Of a stretch of DNA of 64,000 nt, positions 23,460 to 32,598 are shown in pieces. The translations under genes and the position numbers were made by a program. The notes under the pieces were generated by a model that worked only from the letters and a program-made list of their open reading frames with translations, made no database searches and was not told where the DNA came from. Source of the stretch: Mesorhizobium ciceri WSM4083 (GTDB lineage Bacteria; Pseudomonadota; Alphaproteobacteria; Rhizobiales; Rhizobiaceae); assembly GCF_000519305.1 (NCBI RefSeq), contig NZ_JAFG01000008.1:62001-126000 (forward strand), read 5' to 3'. Every line of letters begins with the position of its first letter. The stretch's first letter is position 1.

Positions 23460-23731
23460 TGAGCATCCGCTTCCACGTCGATCCGCGCGACGTACCGCCC
23501 GAAAAGGCGGCACGGCGGCTCGGCCTGACGCTGGAACAGTTCACCGACCTCTTGCCACGGCTTTTGTCGCGCGGCTTCCCGGCCACCGACCCCGACACCG
23601 GCAATTACGATCTCGACGCCATCGACGCATGGCGCGCGGCGCGCCACCGCCGCCTCTTGCCTTCGGCGCCCGCTCTGGCGCACACTCCCGGCCTTGTCGC
23701 TGCAAGGCTGGAGAAGCTCTACGGTGGGTAG
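23459..23731 (+). CDS. Excisionase-like small DNA-binding protein
   Basis: 90 residues with a MerR/AlpA-type helix-turn-helix: PEKAARRLGLTLEQFTDLLP, RLLSRGFPATDPDTGNYDLD, AIDAWRAAR. Proteins of this form commonly precede integrase genes in rhizobial prophages and likely act as directionality factors. It begins on the last base of ssb and overlaps the integrase start by eight bases. Activity as excisionase is inferred from domain and position. Confidence 0.75.
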   Translation: MSIRFHVDPRDVPPEKAARRLGLTLEQFTDLLPRLLSRGFPATDPDTGNYDLDAIDAWRAARHRRLLPSAPALAHTPGLVAARLEKLYGG

Positions 23732-24842
23732 CGTGGATATCCCCTATTACGTCGTCAAGAAGGGGAAGTATGGCTATTGGCAGCCGACCAAAGCCATGCG
23801 ATGGGCCGGCTTCGCCGCCGTCCGTTGCGGCATCGACGGGCCGCAGGCCTGGGCGACCGCGGCACTTTGGAACGAGCGCTGGCAGCGCCACCGTGCCGGC
23901 AAGGCGCAGGACCTCAAGCCGGAATTCCCGGCCGGATCGATCGGTGAAGCCTTCAACCGCTACCGCGCCACGGTCGAATGGACGGCCAAGAAGCCGCGCA
24001 CGCGCGAGGAATGGGAGCGTGCCTGGGCGCGAATCAGGCCGGTGTTCGGCGATCTCGCGCCGACCGACCCGGAAGTATCGCTGGAAAGCTTATCGAGCCT
24101 GCGCCAGTTGATCGCCCAGACCGTATCGCTGCGCGAAGCGCACCGCGTCATCAAGATCTGGCGCGCTTTGTGGAACGTCTGTTCGGCGCTGCAATACTGC
24201 CACGGCAAGGCCGACCCCTCCACCGGCATCCGCAACCGGGCGCCGAAGGCAAGGGCTTTCAGCTGGCGCGAGGGCGAGGCCGTCCGCCAGGCCAAGCATG
24301 CATGGCGGACGGGCTATCGCGGCCTCGCCGTGGCAATCGCCATCGCCTGGGACACGCAATTCTCGCCCGTCGACCTGCGCCAGCTGACCATGGCGGCGAT
24401 GAAGGGCAGCGGCTTCGATCGCTATTTCGACATCGGCCGCGCCAAGTCCGGCCGCGACGCGCTGGGCACGATGAGCCGTCGCACGCTCCGGCTCCTCGAC
24501 GCCTACCTGGCCAAGGAACCGTGCGAGGTCGGCGCCATCCTGCGCAACCGTTCCGGCGCGGTCTATTCGCGCTTCACCATGCCCGACGATTTCCGCGCCG
24601 TCTGCGAGACGCTGTTTCCCGGCGACCGCCGCACGTTGGCCGACATGCGCCGCTCCGGCGCCATCGAGGCAATGGCCGGCGGCGCCCAGGCCGGCACCGT
24701 CTCGGCGAAAATGGCCAACACGATCGACACATCGAACGCGCTGCACGCCACCTATCAGCCGGTCGACCTCGCCTCCGTCCGCTCCGCCGACGCCGCCCGC
24801 CGCCTCGGCCGCAAGCGCATCCGCGAGAACGAAAAGGGGTGA
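23724..24842 (+). CDS. int: Tyrosine recombinase integrase
   Basis: About 372 residues from a GTG at 23724 (another GTG at 23733). Residues 70-170 look like an SAM-like N-domain (IGEAFNRYRATVEWTAKKPR). The catalytic part includes FSPVDLRQLTM (first catalytic Arg), RRTLADMRRSGAIEAMAGG (second Arg region) and HATYQPVDLA with the likely nucleophile Tyr. The family joins phage attP to a chromosomal attB. The gene ends 70 bases from the 3' end of tRNA-Arg(TCT), a typical attB. The second catalytic box is divergent, as in other rhizobial phage integrases. Confidence 0.87.
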   Translation: MGSVDIPYYVVKKGKYGYWQPTKAMRWAGFAAVRCGIDGPQAWATAALWNERWQRHRAGKAQDLKPEFPAGSIGEAFNRYRATVEWTAKKPRTREEWERAWARIRPVFGDLAPTDPEVSLESLSSLRQLIAQTVSLREAHRVIKIWRALWNVCSALQYCHGKADPSTGIRNRAPKARAFSWREGEAVRQAKHAWRTGYRGLAVAIAIAWDTQFSPVDLRQLTMAAMKGSGFDRYFDIGRAKSGRDALGTMSRRTLRLLDAYLAKEPCEVGAILRNRSGAVYSRFTMPDDFRAVCETLFPGDRRTLADMRRSGAIEAMAGGAQAGTVSAKMANTIDTSNALHATYQPVDLASVRSADAARRLGRKRIRENEKG

Positions 24843-24881
24843 AAAGTTGGAACTCGCTCCATGATCGAGTTGGAACTTTTC
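24841..24881 (+). terminator. Hairpin after integrase
   Basis: GAAAAGTTGGAACTCG (24841-24856) pairs with CGAGTTGGAACTTTTC (24866-24881) apart from a central GG/GG mismatch, with a 9-base loop. It starts at the integrase stop codon and lies between int and the tRNA. It could end rightward transcription or form part of the attachment region. Confidence 0.6.
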
Positions 24882-24911
24882 AGCCGGCTAACTCCTAAGT
24901 GCTTGATTTAT

Positions 24912-24988
24912 TGGCGATCCCGACAGGATTCGAACCTGTGACCATCGGCTTAGAAGGCCGGTGCTCTATCCAGCTGAGCTACGGGACC
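24912..24988 (-). tRNA. tRNA-Arg(TCT), probable prophage attachment site
   Basis: Reading the minus strand, 77 nt fold as a cloverleaf: acceptor GGTCCCG with CGGGATC, D-arm GCTC...GAGC, anticodon loop CTTCTAA with anticodon TCT, T-loop TTCGAAT, and an encoded CCA. The top pair of the anticodon stem is C-A. The integrase gene faces its 3' end, which fits integration into the tRNA 3' half. Confidence 0.92.
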
Positions 24989-25035
24989 GCTGGCCGGCCG
25001 GCGGGCCGGCTGGATATTCTGGCGCCGGACGCCGT

Positions 25036-25341
25036 TCAATGCGTCCAGGGCGTCCTGCGGTCATAGCGGAAATTCTCCGCATAGGAAATCTGGCGGCGCT
25101 TGGTCTCTTTCGGCTCTTCGACGCGGAAAGCGAGCCCTTGCTTTTCGGCATAGGCGACCGCCTCTTCGCGCGTGTCGAAGCTGAGCCTGATCTGGCTTCT
25201 CATGTCTCCCGACGTCGTATAGCCCATCAGCGGGTCGATCTTCTTGCGCGACTCGGGATCGAATTCCAGCACCCAGTGGCCGGTCTTGGCCTTGCCGGAC
25301 TGCATCGCGGTTTTGGCTGGGCTGAAAATGCGCGCGGACAT
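25036..25341 (-). CDS. NDUFS4-type ETC complex I subunit
   Basis: 101 residues starting MSARIFSPAKTAMQSGKAKT, with GHWVLEFDPES, DMRSQIRLSFDTREEAVAYA and a C-terminal QISYAENFRYDRRTPWTH. This is the ETC_C1/NDUFS4 family found in alphaproteobacteria and mitochondria, an accessory subunit of NADH:ubiquinone oxidoreductase at the membrane-facing arm. The ATG at 25341 has GAGG five bases upstream; the frame is open to 25362. It lies alone between two tRNA genes. Confidence 0.88.
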   Translation of the reverse strand: MSARIFSPAKTAMQSGKAKTGHWVLEFDPESRKKIDPLMGYTTSGDMRSQIRLSFDTREEAVAYAEKQGLAFRVEEPKETKRRQISYAENFRYDRRTPWTH

Positions 25342-25481
25342 GGCCACCTCGTTCTTGTGCAAGGCAGCATCGCCACCCTTCGCCCGTCATTACTGCGCAA
25401 TGCGCACGGCGGCAAGGTTTTTGCTCTCGCAGGATTTTGCTCTTGCCATGCAACACCGAAATGAATAGGCAACAGACCGTT

Positions 25482-25558
<77 letters not shown>

Positions 25559-25654
25559 TCCCCTCAAATGCCCAATGCCCGACGCAGCCATATGGTCACT
25601 TGCTCCGGTCGTGCATCCGGCGGCCGCGGGCCGGTTCGGCAAACAGGGGTTCAG

Positions 25655-25936
25655 ATGCTTGGAATCGATGCCTGGGTGTCGCTTTTCGGACCGGCCTATT
25701 TTGCCTATGCCGGCATCACCGTTCCGTTCATGGTGACGTGGGCAATTGCCTGCGCCGCACTGGCGATGTGGAACAACCGTGAAAGCCGCAGACAGGCGAG
25801 GCAGGCCCCAGGGGCCGTCGTCTCCCGCTCCTGGCGTGTCAGTATCGGAATGTTCGTGCTGGTCGCCGCCGGCTATATCGCCGCCCACTCCGCCGTCTAC
25901 CTCGCGGTCCGTCACTTCGCCAGAATGTGGCTCTGA
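25655..25936 (+). CDS. Small membrane protein
   Basis: 93 residues from the ATG at 25655 after CAGGGG. Two hydrophobic segments are visible: FAYAGITVPFMVTWAIACAA and SIGMFVLVAAGYIAAHSAVY, separated by a basic loop (NNRESRRQARQ). No family recognised. It is convergent with hdaA, 15 bases away. Confidence 0.6.
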   Translation: MLGIDAWVSLFGPAYFAYAGITVPFMVTWAIACAALAMWNNRESRRQARQAPGAVVSRSWRVSIGMFVLVAAGYIAAHSAVYLAVRHFARMWL

Positions 25937-25951
25937 GACTGGCCTCTCGGC

Positions 25952-26656
25952 CTAGATCTCGAATTCGCCCTGCCCTTCATCCATGGCGTTGACGGTTTCG
26001 GCTGCCAGCGTCCTGGTGATCGGCGTCTTGCGTTCGAGCGCGGTCCGGTCGAGCCGCTCCACCACGCGCATCGCTGTCGCCAGCGAGCGCTCGATGCGGC
26101 GGACCAGATACTGCACGACGTGCGGCTCGACCTCGATCTGGCGGTCGGCGAACAGTTTTGTGATGACGCCTGCCAGCAGGAGATCGTCGGGTTCATGAAT
26201 TTCGACTGTCGCGGCCGCCTTCAGCCGCGAGGCGAGATCGGGCAGGCCGACACCCCAGGCCGACGGAAAGCGGCGCGCCGTCAGAAGCAGTTGCGAGCCG
26301 GCGCCACGCACCGCATTGATCAGATGGAACAGGCCTTGTTCGTCAACCGTCCCGGTATCGACATCGTCGATCAGCGCCGGCCGCGCGCCGAGATTGGCAA
26401 TGCTGTCGCCGATGCGCCTGGCGTCGACCGCCACCGCATTGGCGCGGGCGCGCCAGATCGAGGCCAGATGCGTCTTGCCCGAACCGGCGGGACCTGCCAG
26501 CACCACCACCGGCGATGGCCAGTCCGGCCAGCGGTCGACCAGCGCCACCGCCTGGTTGTTGGTGCCGGAGACGACGAGTTCGTCACGCGAATAGCCGGTG
26601 CCATGGCCGAGGTCGAGCGGCAGCTGGCGCGGCGGGTCGGTCGGCTGGGCAGTCAC
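25952..26656 (-). CDS. hdaA: HdaA, DnaA-related regulatory ATPase
   Basis: 234 residues. The N-terminal RQLPLDLGH is a beta-clamp binding motif, followed by a Walker A LAGPAGSGKTHLA, Walker B-like ALIDDVD and a C-terminal AAA+ lid, with no DnaA DNA-binding domain. Hda/HdaA with the DNA-loaded clamp stimulates ATP hydrolysis by DnaA after initiation. It is the last gene of a minus-strand operon with an AI-2E permease (one base apart) and a CDP-alcohol phosphotransferase, a usual order in rhizobia. Confidence 0.92.
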   Translation of the reverse strand: MTAQPTDPPRQLPLDLGHGTGYSRDELVVSGTNNQAVALVDRWPDWPSPVVVLAGPAGSGKTHLASIWRARANAVAVDARRIGDSIANLGARPALIDDVDTGTVDEQGLFHLINAVRGAGSQLLLTARRFPSAWGVGLPDLASRLKAAATVEIHEPDDLLLAGVITKLFADRQIEVEPHVVQYLVRRIERSLATAMRVVERLDRTALERKTPITRTLAAETVNAMDEGQGEFEI

Positions 26657-26657
26657 T

Positions 26658-27860
26658 TCAGCGACGCGGTTGCGTGCGGTGGCCGCCGCCGCGATCCGCC
26701 GGAAGCTGCGGCACAGGTGCCGCGCCCCGGCCCTTGTAGAGCGGCGATTCGAGATAGCGGGCTATGGCGAACCGCACCAGCACGGCGACGGCAGCCGAAG
26801 CCGGCACGGCGATCAACAAGCCGACGAAGCCGAACAGCGCGCCGAAGGCAAACAGCGAAAACATCAGCCATACCGGGTGCAGGCCGACACTTTTGCCGAC
26901 CAGCCGCGGCTGCAGGATGTTGCCCTCGATGAACTGGCCGATGAAGAACACGACCGCGACCGCGACGATCATCGTCCAGTCCGGCCAGAACTGGACGAAG
27001 GCGACGCCGACAGCCAGCACCAGCCCGGTCAGCGAGCCGACATAGGGGATGAAGGAAATCAGTCCGGCGAACAGGCCGATGAGGATGCCGAAGTTCAGTC
27101 CGGTCAGCGTCAGCCCGGTGGCATACATGGCGCCCAGCACCAGGCACAGCGTGCCCTGGCCGCGCACGAAGCCAGCCGTGGCGGTGTTGATGTCACGAGC
27201 GATGGCGCGCACGGTCTGGACATTGTCGCGCGGCACCCAACCGTCGATGACCGCCACCATGCGGTCCCAGTCGAGCAGCATGTAGAAGGCGACCACCGGT
27301 GTCACCACGAACAGGCTGACCACAGAAACCAGCGCCATGCCGGAACTCCACAGCGAGGTGAACACGGTGGTGACCAGGCCGAAGCCCGAGGTCAGCAGCG
27401 AATTCAGCCCGTCGCGCAAGCTGTTGGCGTTGACGCCGAACTTCTGTTCCAGCCATTTCGGATCGAACGAGGTGATCAGGCTTTGCAGCCGGGTCAGATA
27501 TTCCGGCAATTTGCCGGCGAAATCGGCCATCTGCGTGGCCAGAACCGGAATGAGGATGACAAAGGCCAGCACCAGCACGATGAGGAAGGTGATGAGGATG
27601 ACCACCGTCGCCATGAAACGCGACAGGCCGAGCCGCTGCAGCCGGTCGGCAACGGGATCGAGGAAATAGGCGAGCACCATGCCGGCGACGAAGGGCAGCA
27701 GGATAGCGCTGAAAACATAGAGGAAAAGCGCCAGCAGCGCGGCGCCGGCCAGCCAGAAGAAGATCTGGCGGCGAAAGGTCGCGGACGCGGCGATGTCGGC
27801 GGCCGCAGCCTCGATCGCTGCCGCTTCTGTCTCGGATGTCCGGAGTGGAGCCTTCGTCAT
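26658..27860 (-). CDS. AI-2E family transporter (PerM-like)
   Basis: 400 residues with about eight transmembrane segments in the 2-5-1 type layout of the family: two early helices around LAGAALLALFLYVFSAILLP, a long amphipathic loop (QKFGVNANSLRDGLNSLLTS) and later helices. The segment GLIGLFAGLISFIPYVG-like (GILIGLFAGLISFIPYVGSL) is the family hallmark. Members export small molecules or act as Na+/H+ antiporters. Substrate unknown here. The frame ends with basic residues after RGAAPVPQLP. Confidence 0.9.
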   Translation of the reverse strand: MTKAPLRTSETEAAAIEAAAADIAASATFRRQIFFWLAGAALLALFLYVFSAILLPFVAGMVLAYFLDPVADRLQRLGLSRFMATVVILITFLIVLVLAFVILIPVLATQMADFAGKLPEYLTRLQSLITSFDPKWLEQKFGVNANSLRDGLNSLLTSGFGLVTTVFTSLWSSGMALVSVVSLFVVTPVVAFYMLLDWDRMVAVIDGWVPRDNVQTVRAIARDINTATAGFVRGQGTLCLVLGAMYATGLTLTGLNFGILIGLFAGLISFIPYVGSLTGLVLAVGVAFVQFWPDWTMIVAVAVVFFIGQFIEGNILQPRLVGKSVGLHPVWLMFSLFAFGALFGFVGLLIAVPASAAVAVLVRFAIARYLESPLYKGRGAAPVPQLPADRGGGHRTQPRR

Positions 27861-27861
27861 G

Positions 27862-28389
27862 TCAGCTCATGTGCCTCAGCCAAGTCACGAGATAGGCTGC
27901 GGCCGAAGCCACGGTCAAGACCCCGGACAGCAATATGAGGGCTGACCTCAGCGGGTCGAGGTGAACGGCAAGGGCAAGTTCACCCAGCACAACCGCGGCC
28001 AGCACGATCTGGATGGCGGTGTTGGCCTTCGACACGAACAGCGGTTTCATCTCGACCGGATGGGCCATGACGGTGGACAGCAGAACCGCGCAGACGATCA
28101 ACGCGTCGCGCGACACCATGGTGACGACCAGCCACAGCGGCAATTGCCCGATGAAGCCCATGACCACGAACACCGAAACCAGCAGCAGCTTGTCGGCCGC
28201 CGGGTCGAGATAGGCGCCGAGCGTGGATTGCTGGTTGAAACGGCGAGCGATGAACCCGTCGACGCCGTCGGAAATGCCGGCGACGAGGAACCCGGCAAAA
28301 GCCCAGTCCCAGCGCGCCTGCAGCATCGCCAGCACCACCGCCGGCACCAGGACAAGGCGCAGGATGGTGATCAGGTTGGGGACGGTCAA
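27862..28389 (-). CDS. CDP-alcohol phosphatidyltransferase family protein
   Basis: An integral membrane enzyme of about 175 residues with the signature DGVDGFIARRFNQQSTLGAY then LDPAADKLL, i.e. the D-G-x2-A-R-x8-G-x3-D-x3-D metal-binding motif. It transfers a phosphoalcohol to or from CDP-diacylglycerol. A second family member in this window (57955-58551) is the better PgsA candidate. Start: the TTG at 28389 (LTVPNLITILR, the usual N-terminus) with AGGAGG 11 bases upstream; the frame extends to an upstream start at 28446. Confidence 0.82.
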   Translation of the reverse strand: MTVPNLITILRLVLVPAVVLAMLQARWDWAFAGFLVAGISDGVDGFIARRFNQQSTLGAYLDPAADKLLLVSVFVVMGFIGQLPLWLVVTMVSRDALIVCAVLLSTVMAHPVEMKPLFVSKANTAIQIVLAAVVLGELALAVHLDPLRSALILLSGVLTVASAAAYLVTWLRHMS

Positions 28390-28629
28390 ATGCTTGGCAC
28401 CTCCTCTTGGCCGGAGATAGATGATGAAGATGGCGGATGGCAACAAGGGACAAGCCGCCGATCTCCCCGCACGGGAGAGCGGCTTTCAGCTTGGCTTTCG
28501 CCAATCACGAGCGCCTGTACGCGCGCGCTGTCCACGGTTTTGTAGGCCGAAATGGCCGTTATCCTTGCGGACAGAAACCGTTCATGCGAAGAGCCCGCGA
28601 CAAGGAAAATTGTTGAACGGGCACCAGAA

Positions 28630-29705
<1,076 letters not shown>

Positions 29706-29709
<4 letters not shown>

Positions 29710-30419
29710 GCGCGCAGAGGAAACGCACCGTTGTCCTGATTTCGGGACGCGGCTCCAACATGACCGCGCTGATTGCCGCGGCCAGCGACCCCGCCTTCCC
29801 GGCCGAAATCGTCGGCGTCATTTCCGACAAGGCGGATGCCGCCGGGCTCGGCATCGCCAGGGCGCGCGGCATCGCCACGCAGGTCGTCTCGCGTGCCGAC
29901 CATGGCAGCAAGCAGGCGCATGACGCGGCAATAGACGCGGCGCTCGCGGCCTTCAACGCCGAGATCGTGGCGCTGGCCGGCTATATGCGCATCCTCACCC
30001 CCGGCTTCGTCCAGAGATGGCAGGGCCGCATGATCAACATCCACCCTGCCCTGCTGCCGGCTTTCAAGGGGCTCGACACCCATGTGCGCGCACTGGCCGC
30101 CGGCATCCGCATCCATGGCTGCACCGTGCACTTCGTCACCTCCGAGATGGATGACGGCCCGATCATCGCACAGGCGGCCGTGCCGGTGATGGTCGGCGAC
30201 ACCGCCGATACTTTGGCAGCACGCGTGCTGAAGACCGAACACCGGCTCTATCCGCTGGCGCTGGGACTGGTTGCCGAAGGCAAGGCGCGCATGGAGGCCG
30301 GCCGCACCGTGCTTGCCCACTTTGCCGACGATGCCGACAACGGCACCTCGGTGGTGATGGCCCCGGATCCGCTGCGCGAGGAAGCCGACCTGGAGCATCT
30401 GGCGCGCATCACGCCTTGA
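29706..30419 (+). CDS. purN: Phosphoribosylglycinamide formyltransferase
   Basis: 237 residues from the ATG at 29706. GAR transformylase motifs: VLISGRGSNMTALI, LAGYMRILTPGFV, INIHPALLPAFKGLDTH with the catalytic Asn/His, and the later Asp in TSEMDDGPII. Transfers formyl from 10-formyl-THF to GAR. Slightly longer than E. coli PurN because of a C-terminal extension after ALGLVAEGK. Confidence 0.96.
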
Positions 30420-30435
30420 GAGGCCTAGATCGGGA

Positions 30436-30621
30436 ATGACAACGGCACTTTGCCTGGAACCGCCAAATCAGACTCGGTGCCAGACCGAAACGGACCGGCT
30501 GCGCAGAGCTTGGCTGGAAGGATTGGAAAGCGGCCCGTTAGCTCCCTTCGACATTGAAGCGATCAAACAAAAGGCCCGCACTCGTCTGACCAGTCTCCCT
30601 GGTCATGACCGACATCGATGA
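30436..30621 (+). CDS. Short ParD-like antitoxin fragment or orphan antitoxin
   Basis: 61 residues. The segment LRRAWLEGLESGPLAPFDIE followed by AIKQKARTR resembles the toxin-binding C-terminal half of ParD-type antitoxins, but the N-terminal ribbon-helix-helix is missing or replaced, and no ParE-like toxin gene is adjacent (the next gene is a phosphatase, overlapping by four bases). It may be a decayed toxin-antitoxin remnant. Start is weakly supported. Confidence 0.5.
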   Translation: MTTALCLEPPNQTRCQTETDRLRRAWLEGLESGPLAPFDIEAIKQKARTRLTSLPGHDRHR

Positions 30622-31127
30622 GACAACTACTTCTTATCCGTCACGCCAAATCCAGCTGGGACGTCCCTGATCTCGATGATTTCGACCGGCCCCTGGCCGA
30701 ACGCGGATCGAAGGCAGCCCGGTTGATGGGCCGCGAGCTTGCGGCGCGCCGCTGGCTGCCGGACCTGGCGCTGGTGTCGGCGGCGCTGCGCACCCGCGAG
30801 ACCTGGCGGCTTGTGGCGGCGGAGTTGCCCGTCCAGCCCGGGATCGCATTCGTCAAGGCGCTGTACGATGCTTCAGCGGCGGACATTCTGAGCCACATTG
30901 GTCAAACCGACGCTTCAAGCGGCAGCTTGCTGGTAATTGGCCACAATCCGGGCCTGGAACATTTGGCCCGACAGCTTGCCGGGCCGGGGTCGGACGCCAA
31001 GGCGCTCGCGAGACTTGAGGAAAAATTCCCGACGGGAGCCTTGGCCCGGGTGGTCTTCGAAGGCGATTGGTCCGGCGTATCCCCCGCCCGGCTGACACAT
31101 TGCCTGCGGCCGAAGGACCTGGGCTAG
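30618..31127 (+). CDS. SixA-like histidine phosphatase
   Basis: 169 residues of the RHG/phosphoglycerate mutase superfamily: LLLIRHAKSSWDVPDLDDFD RPL-type opening with the phosphoacceptor His9, a later SAALRTRETW, and LLVIGHNPGLEHLA with the second His. Length and RHAKSSW variant match SixA, which dephosphorylates phosphohistidines of signalling proteins. The exact substrate is unknown. ATGA overlap with the antitoxin-like gene. Confidence 0.88.
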   Translation: MRQLLLIRHAKSSWDVPDLDDFDRPLAERGSKAARLMGRELAARRWLPDLALVSAALRTRETWRLVAAELPVQPGIAFVKALYDASAADILSHIGQTDASSGSLLVIGHNPGLEHLARQLAGPGSDAKALARLEEKFPTGALARVVFEGDWSGVSPARLTHCLRPKDLG

Positions 31128-31176
31128 TCCAAGGCAGGTGCGGCAGGCCAAGCCCACCGCACGCCCGCTTGAGCCG

Positions 31177-31410
31177 TCAGTTTCCCCAGTTGCCCTGGCC
31201 GGATTCCGGCTGGACCGAATCGGGCGTCAGCGTGAGGTCACGGTGCTTGACCAGCCTGTGGGTCGAAGCCGTGTAGCTGTGGTCGACATTGACCGCGTGC
31301 GAGGTGACGGCCGGCTGATTGACATTGTCCGAACCATAATTGTCGCTGCCGGCAAAAGCGGTGCCAGTGGCAATGAGGATGGTGGCGGCGGTAAGAGCGA
31401 TCCTGGTCAT
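31177..31410 (-). CDS. DUF680 exported protein, paralogue 1
   Basis: 77 residues. Signal peptide MTRIALTAATILIATGTAFA, then the mature GSDNYGSDNVNQPAV and the terminal GQGNWGN. The family is DUF680, small exported proteins characteristic of Mesorhizobium. Two further paralogues follow at 31824 and 32099, all in the same orientation. Its 5' leader shares a 47-bp block with paralogue 3. Function unknown. Confidence 0.85.
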   Translation of the reverse strand: MTRIALTAATILIATGTAFAGSDNYGSDNVNQPAVTSHAVNVDHSYTASTHRLVKHRDLTLTPDSVQPESGQGNWGN

Positions 31411-31437
31411 TTTATTTACTCCGGTATTCCTGATCCT

Positions 31438-31484
31438 GTCCGTCTAGTGGCGTGCCCCTGGGAGGAATTTCGCGTCGCTCGGAC
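31438..31484. repeat. 47-bp leader repeat, copy 1
   Basis: This block upstream of DUF680 paralogue 1 is 46/47 identical to 32327-32373 upstream of paralogue 3. The ends GTCCG and CGGAC are inverted. Homology continues more weakly to about 31555. It may be a 5'UTR element or promoter-proximal regulatory sequence. The rest of the gap to 31823 holds the terminator at 31773 and a palindrome at 31696, but no gene. Confidence 0.8.
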
Positions 31485-31695
31485 AGCCTCGATCTGGGTT
31501 TTTCGTGCGCCGACTTCCAATCACGAAGACGTTCCCTCACGCGCGGAATCGGGGCCTCCAACGTCGGGCAAGGTGTTGAGCTCGCCCCGTTTTATCGATT
31601 GATCTCATATGCTTATAAGGAGGATGCCTGACGCAGGGTGCAGCGGTTCATCGAGACAGCGCTCGCCATCCGTTCACGATTCGTCAACATAAATT

Positions 31696-31709
31696 GAACC
31701 AGTTGGTTC
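31696..31709. promoter_or_regulatory. TetR-type palindrome 1
   Basis: GAACCAGTTGGTTC has 5-bp arms around 4 bases and is flanked by AATT and GATTT. A related palindrome, CGAACCGAACGGTTCG, lies at 32583-32598. This style is common for TetR-family operators, but no tetR gene is nearby. Confidence 0.4.
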
Positions 31710-31772
31710 GATTTACCATCGCCGCTCCGACACTGGCGCCGTTGTCCGAAATCCTGCTCATGCATAAAAAAC

Positions 31773-31801
31773 AAGAGCGGTGGGCAAAGCCCACCGCTCT
31801 T
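31773..31801 (-). terminator. Strong intrinsic terminator after DUF680 paralogue 2
   Basis: AAGAGCGGTGGGC (31773-31785) and its complement GCCCACCGCTCTT (31789-31801) form a 13-bp stem with a 3-base loop. On the minus strand the stem is followed by a T-rich run (TTGTTTTTT), fitting termination of paralogue 2. Confidence 0.85.
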
Positions 31802-31823
31802 TGTGGTCGCAGACTTCAGAAAA

Positions 31824-32051
31824 TCAACGACCCCAGATGCCCTGGCCCGACTGAGCCGGCACGTTGGCATTGGCATCACCCTGCGTCTTTACGGACTTCG
31901 GGATCGAGCCGGTGTGCGTGGTGTCGATGTTGGACACGGACTGGTTCGCAACCGGCTGGTTGGCATTGTAAGAGCCGTAATTGTCGCTGCCAGCAAAAGC
32001 GGTGCCCGTGGCAACGAGGATGGCGGCGGCGGTGAGTGCGATCTTGGTCAT
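31824..32051 (-). CDS. DUF680 exported protein, paralogue 2
   Basis: 75 residues from the ATG at 32051 with GGAG eight bases upstream. Signal peptide MTKIALTAAAILVATGTAFA, mature GSDNYGSYNANQPVANQSVS, a DTTHTGSI motif and the end GQGIWGR. Signal region is nearly identical to paralogue 3. Followed by the terminator at 31773-31801. Confidence 0.87.
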   Translation of the reverse strand: MTKIALTAAAILVATGTAFAGSDNYGSYNANQPVANQSVSNIDTTHTGSIPKSVKTQGDANANVPAQSGQGIWGR

Positions 32052-32098
32052 TTTAATTACTCCTGAGTTCAAGATTGGGTTGATATCGGCAGTCGCGA

Positions 32099-32302
32099 TT
32101 AGCGGCCGAAGAGATTGCGGTCAGCGCCCTGGGGAGCGGGGGCCTGGGCGGTTTGCGTCGACTTCGAGACCGAAGCGGTGATCGACTGGTCGACGGTGAC
32201 GGCAGGCTGATTGGCGTTGGCCGAGCCATAATTGTCGCTGCCGGCAAAAGCAGTGCCCGTGGCAACGAGGATGGCGGCGGCGGTAAGAGCGATCTTGGTC
32301 AT
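32099..32302 (-). CDS. DUF680 exported protein, paralogue 3
   Basis: 67 residues from the ATG at 32302. Signal peptide identical to paralogue 2 and a mature GSDNYGSANANQPAVTVDQS, but the usual GQGIWG end is replaced by GADRNLFGR. Its leader carries the second copy of the 47-bp repeat. Paralogues 2 and 3 are 47 bases apart and may be cotranscribed. Confidence 0.87.
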   Translation of the reverse strand: MTKIALTAAAILVATGTAFAGSDNYGSANANQPAVTVDQSITASVSKSTQTAQAPAPQGADRNLFGR

Positions 32303-32326
32303 TTTATTTACTCCAGTGTTTGTCAT

Positions 32327-32373
32327 GTCCGTCTAGTGGCGTGCCCTTGGGAGGAATTTCGCGTCGCTCGGAC
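32327..32373. repeat. 47-bp leader repeat, copy 2
   Basis: Nearly perfect copy of 31438-31484, beginning 25 bases upstream of the start codon of paralogue 3 (27 bases in copy 1). It shows that genes 1 and 3 were duplicated together with their upstream control regions. The remaining gap to 32770 has a TetR-type palindrome at 32583-32598 and no gene I can support. Confidence 0.8.
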
Positions 32374-32582
32374 CACCCCGAGATGGGTTTGCCCTGTCGC
32401 GGATGCCAATCACGAAGATGTTCCTCCGCAGCTCGAATCCGGGTCTTGAAATTTGGCACAGGCCTTCAGCGGTGAGTTTTTTATCCATTATAATCAAATA
32501 CTTATGAGAAACCGCCCCGCGCATGACGCCGTCGTCCAATGAGCCGACGTTCACCAAACATGGACGGTCCGTCAATCACAAT

Positions 32583-32598
32583 CGAACCGAACGGTTCG
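32583..32598. promoter_or_regulatory. TetR-type palindrome 2
   Basis: CGAACCGAACGGTTCG; with its flanks the palindrome is AACCGAAC-G-GTTCGGTT (8-1-8 around 32594). It is related to the site at 31696 and lies 170 bases upstream of the response regulator gene. Confidence 0.45.

Noticed and set aside
26598..27938. 446-codon plus-strand frame rich in His, Gln and Asp
   Set aside because: Antisense shadow of the AI-2E transporter; the composition mirrors hydrophobic codons on the other strand.
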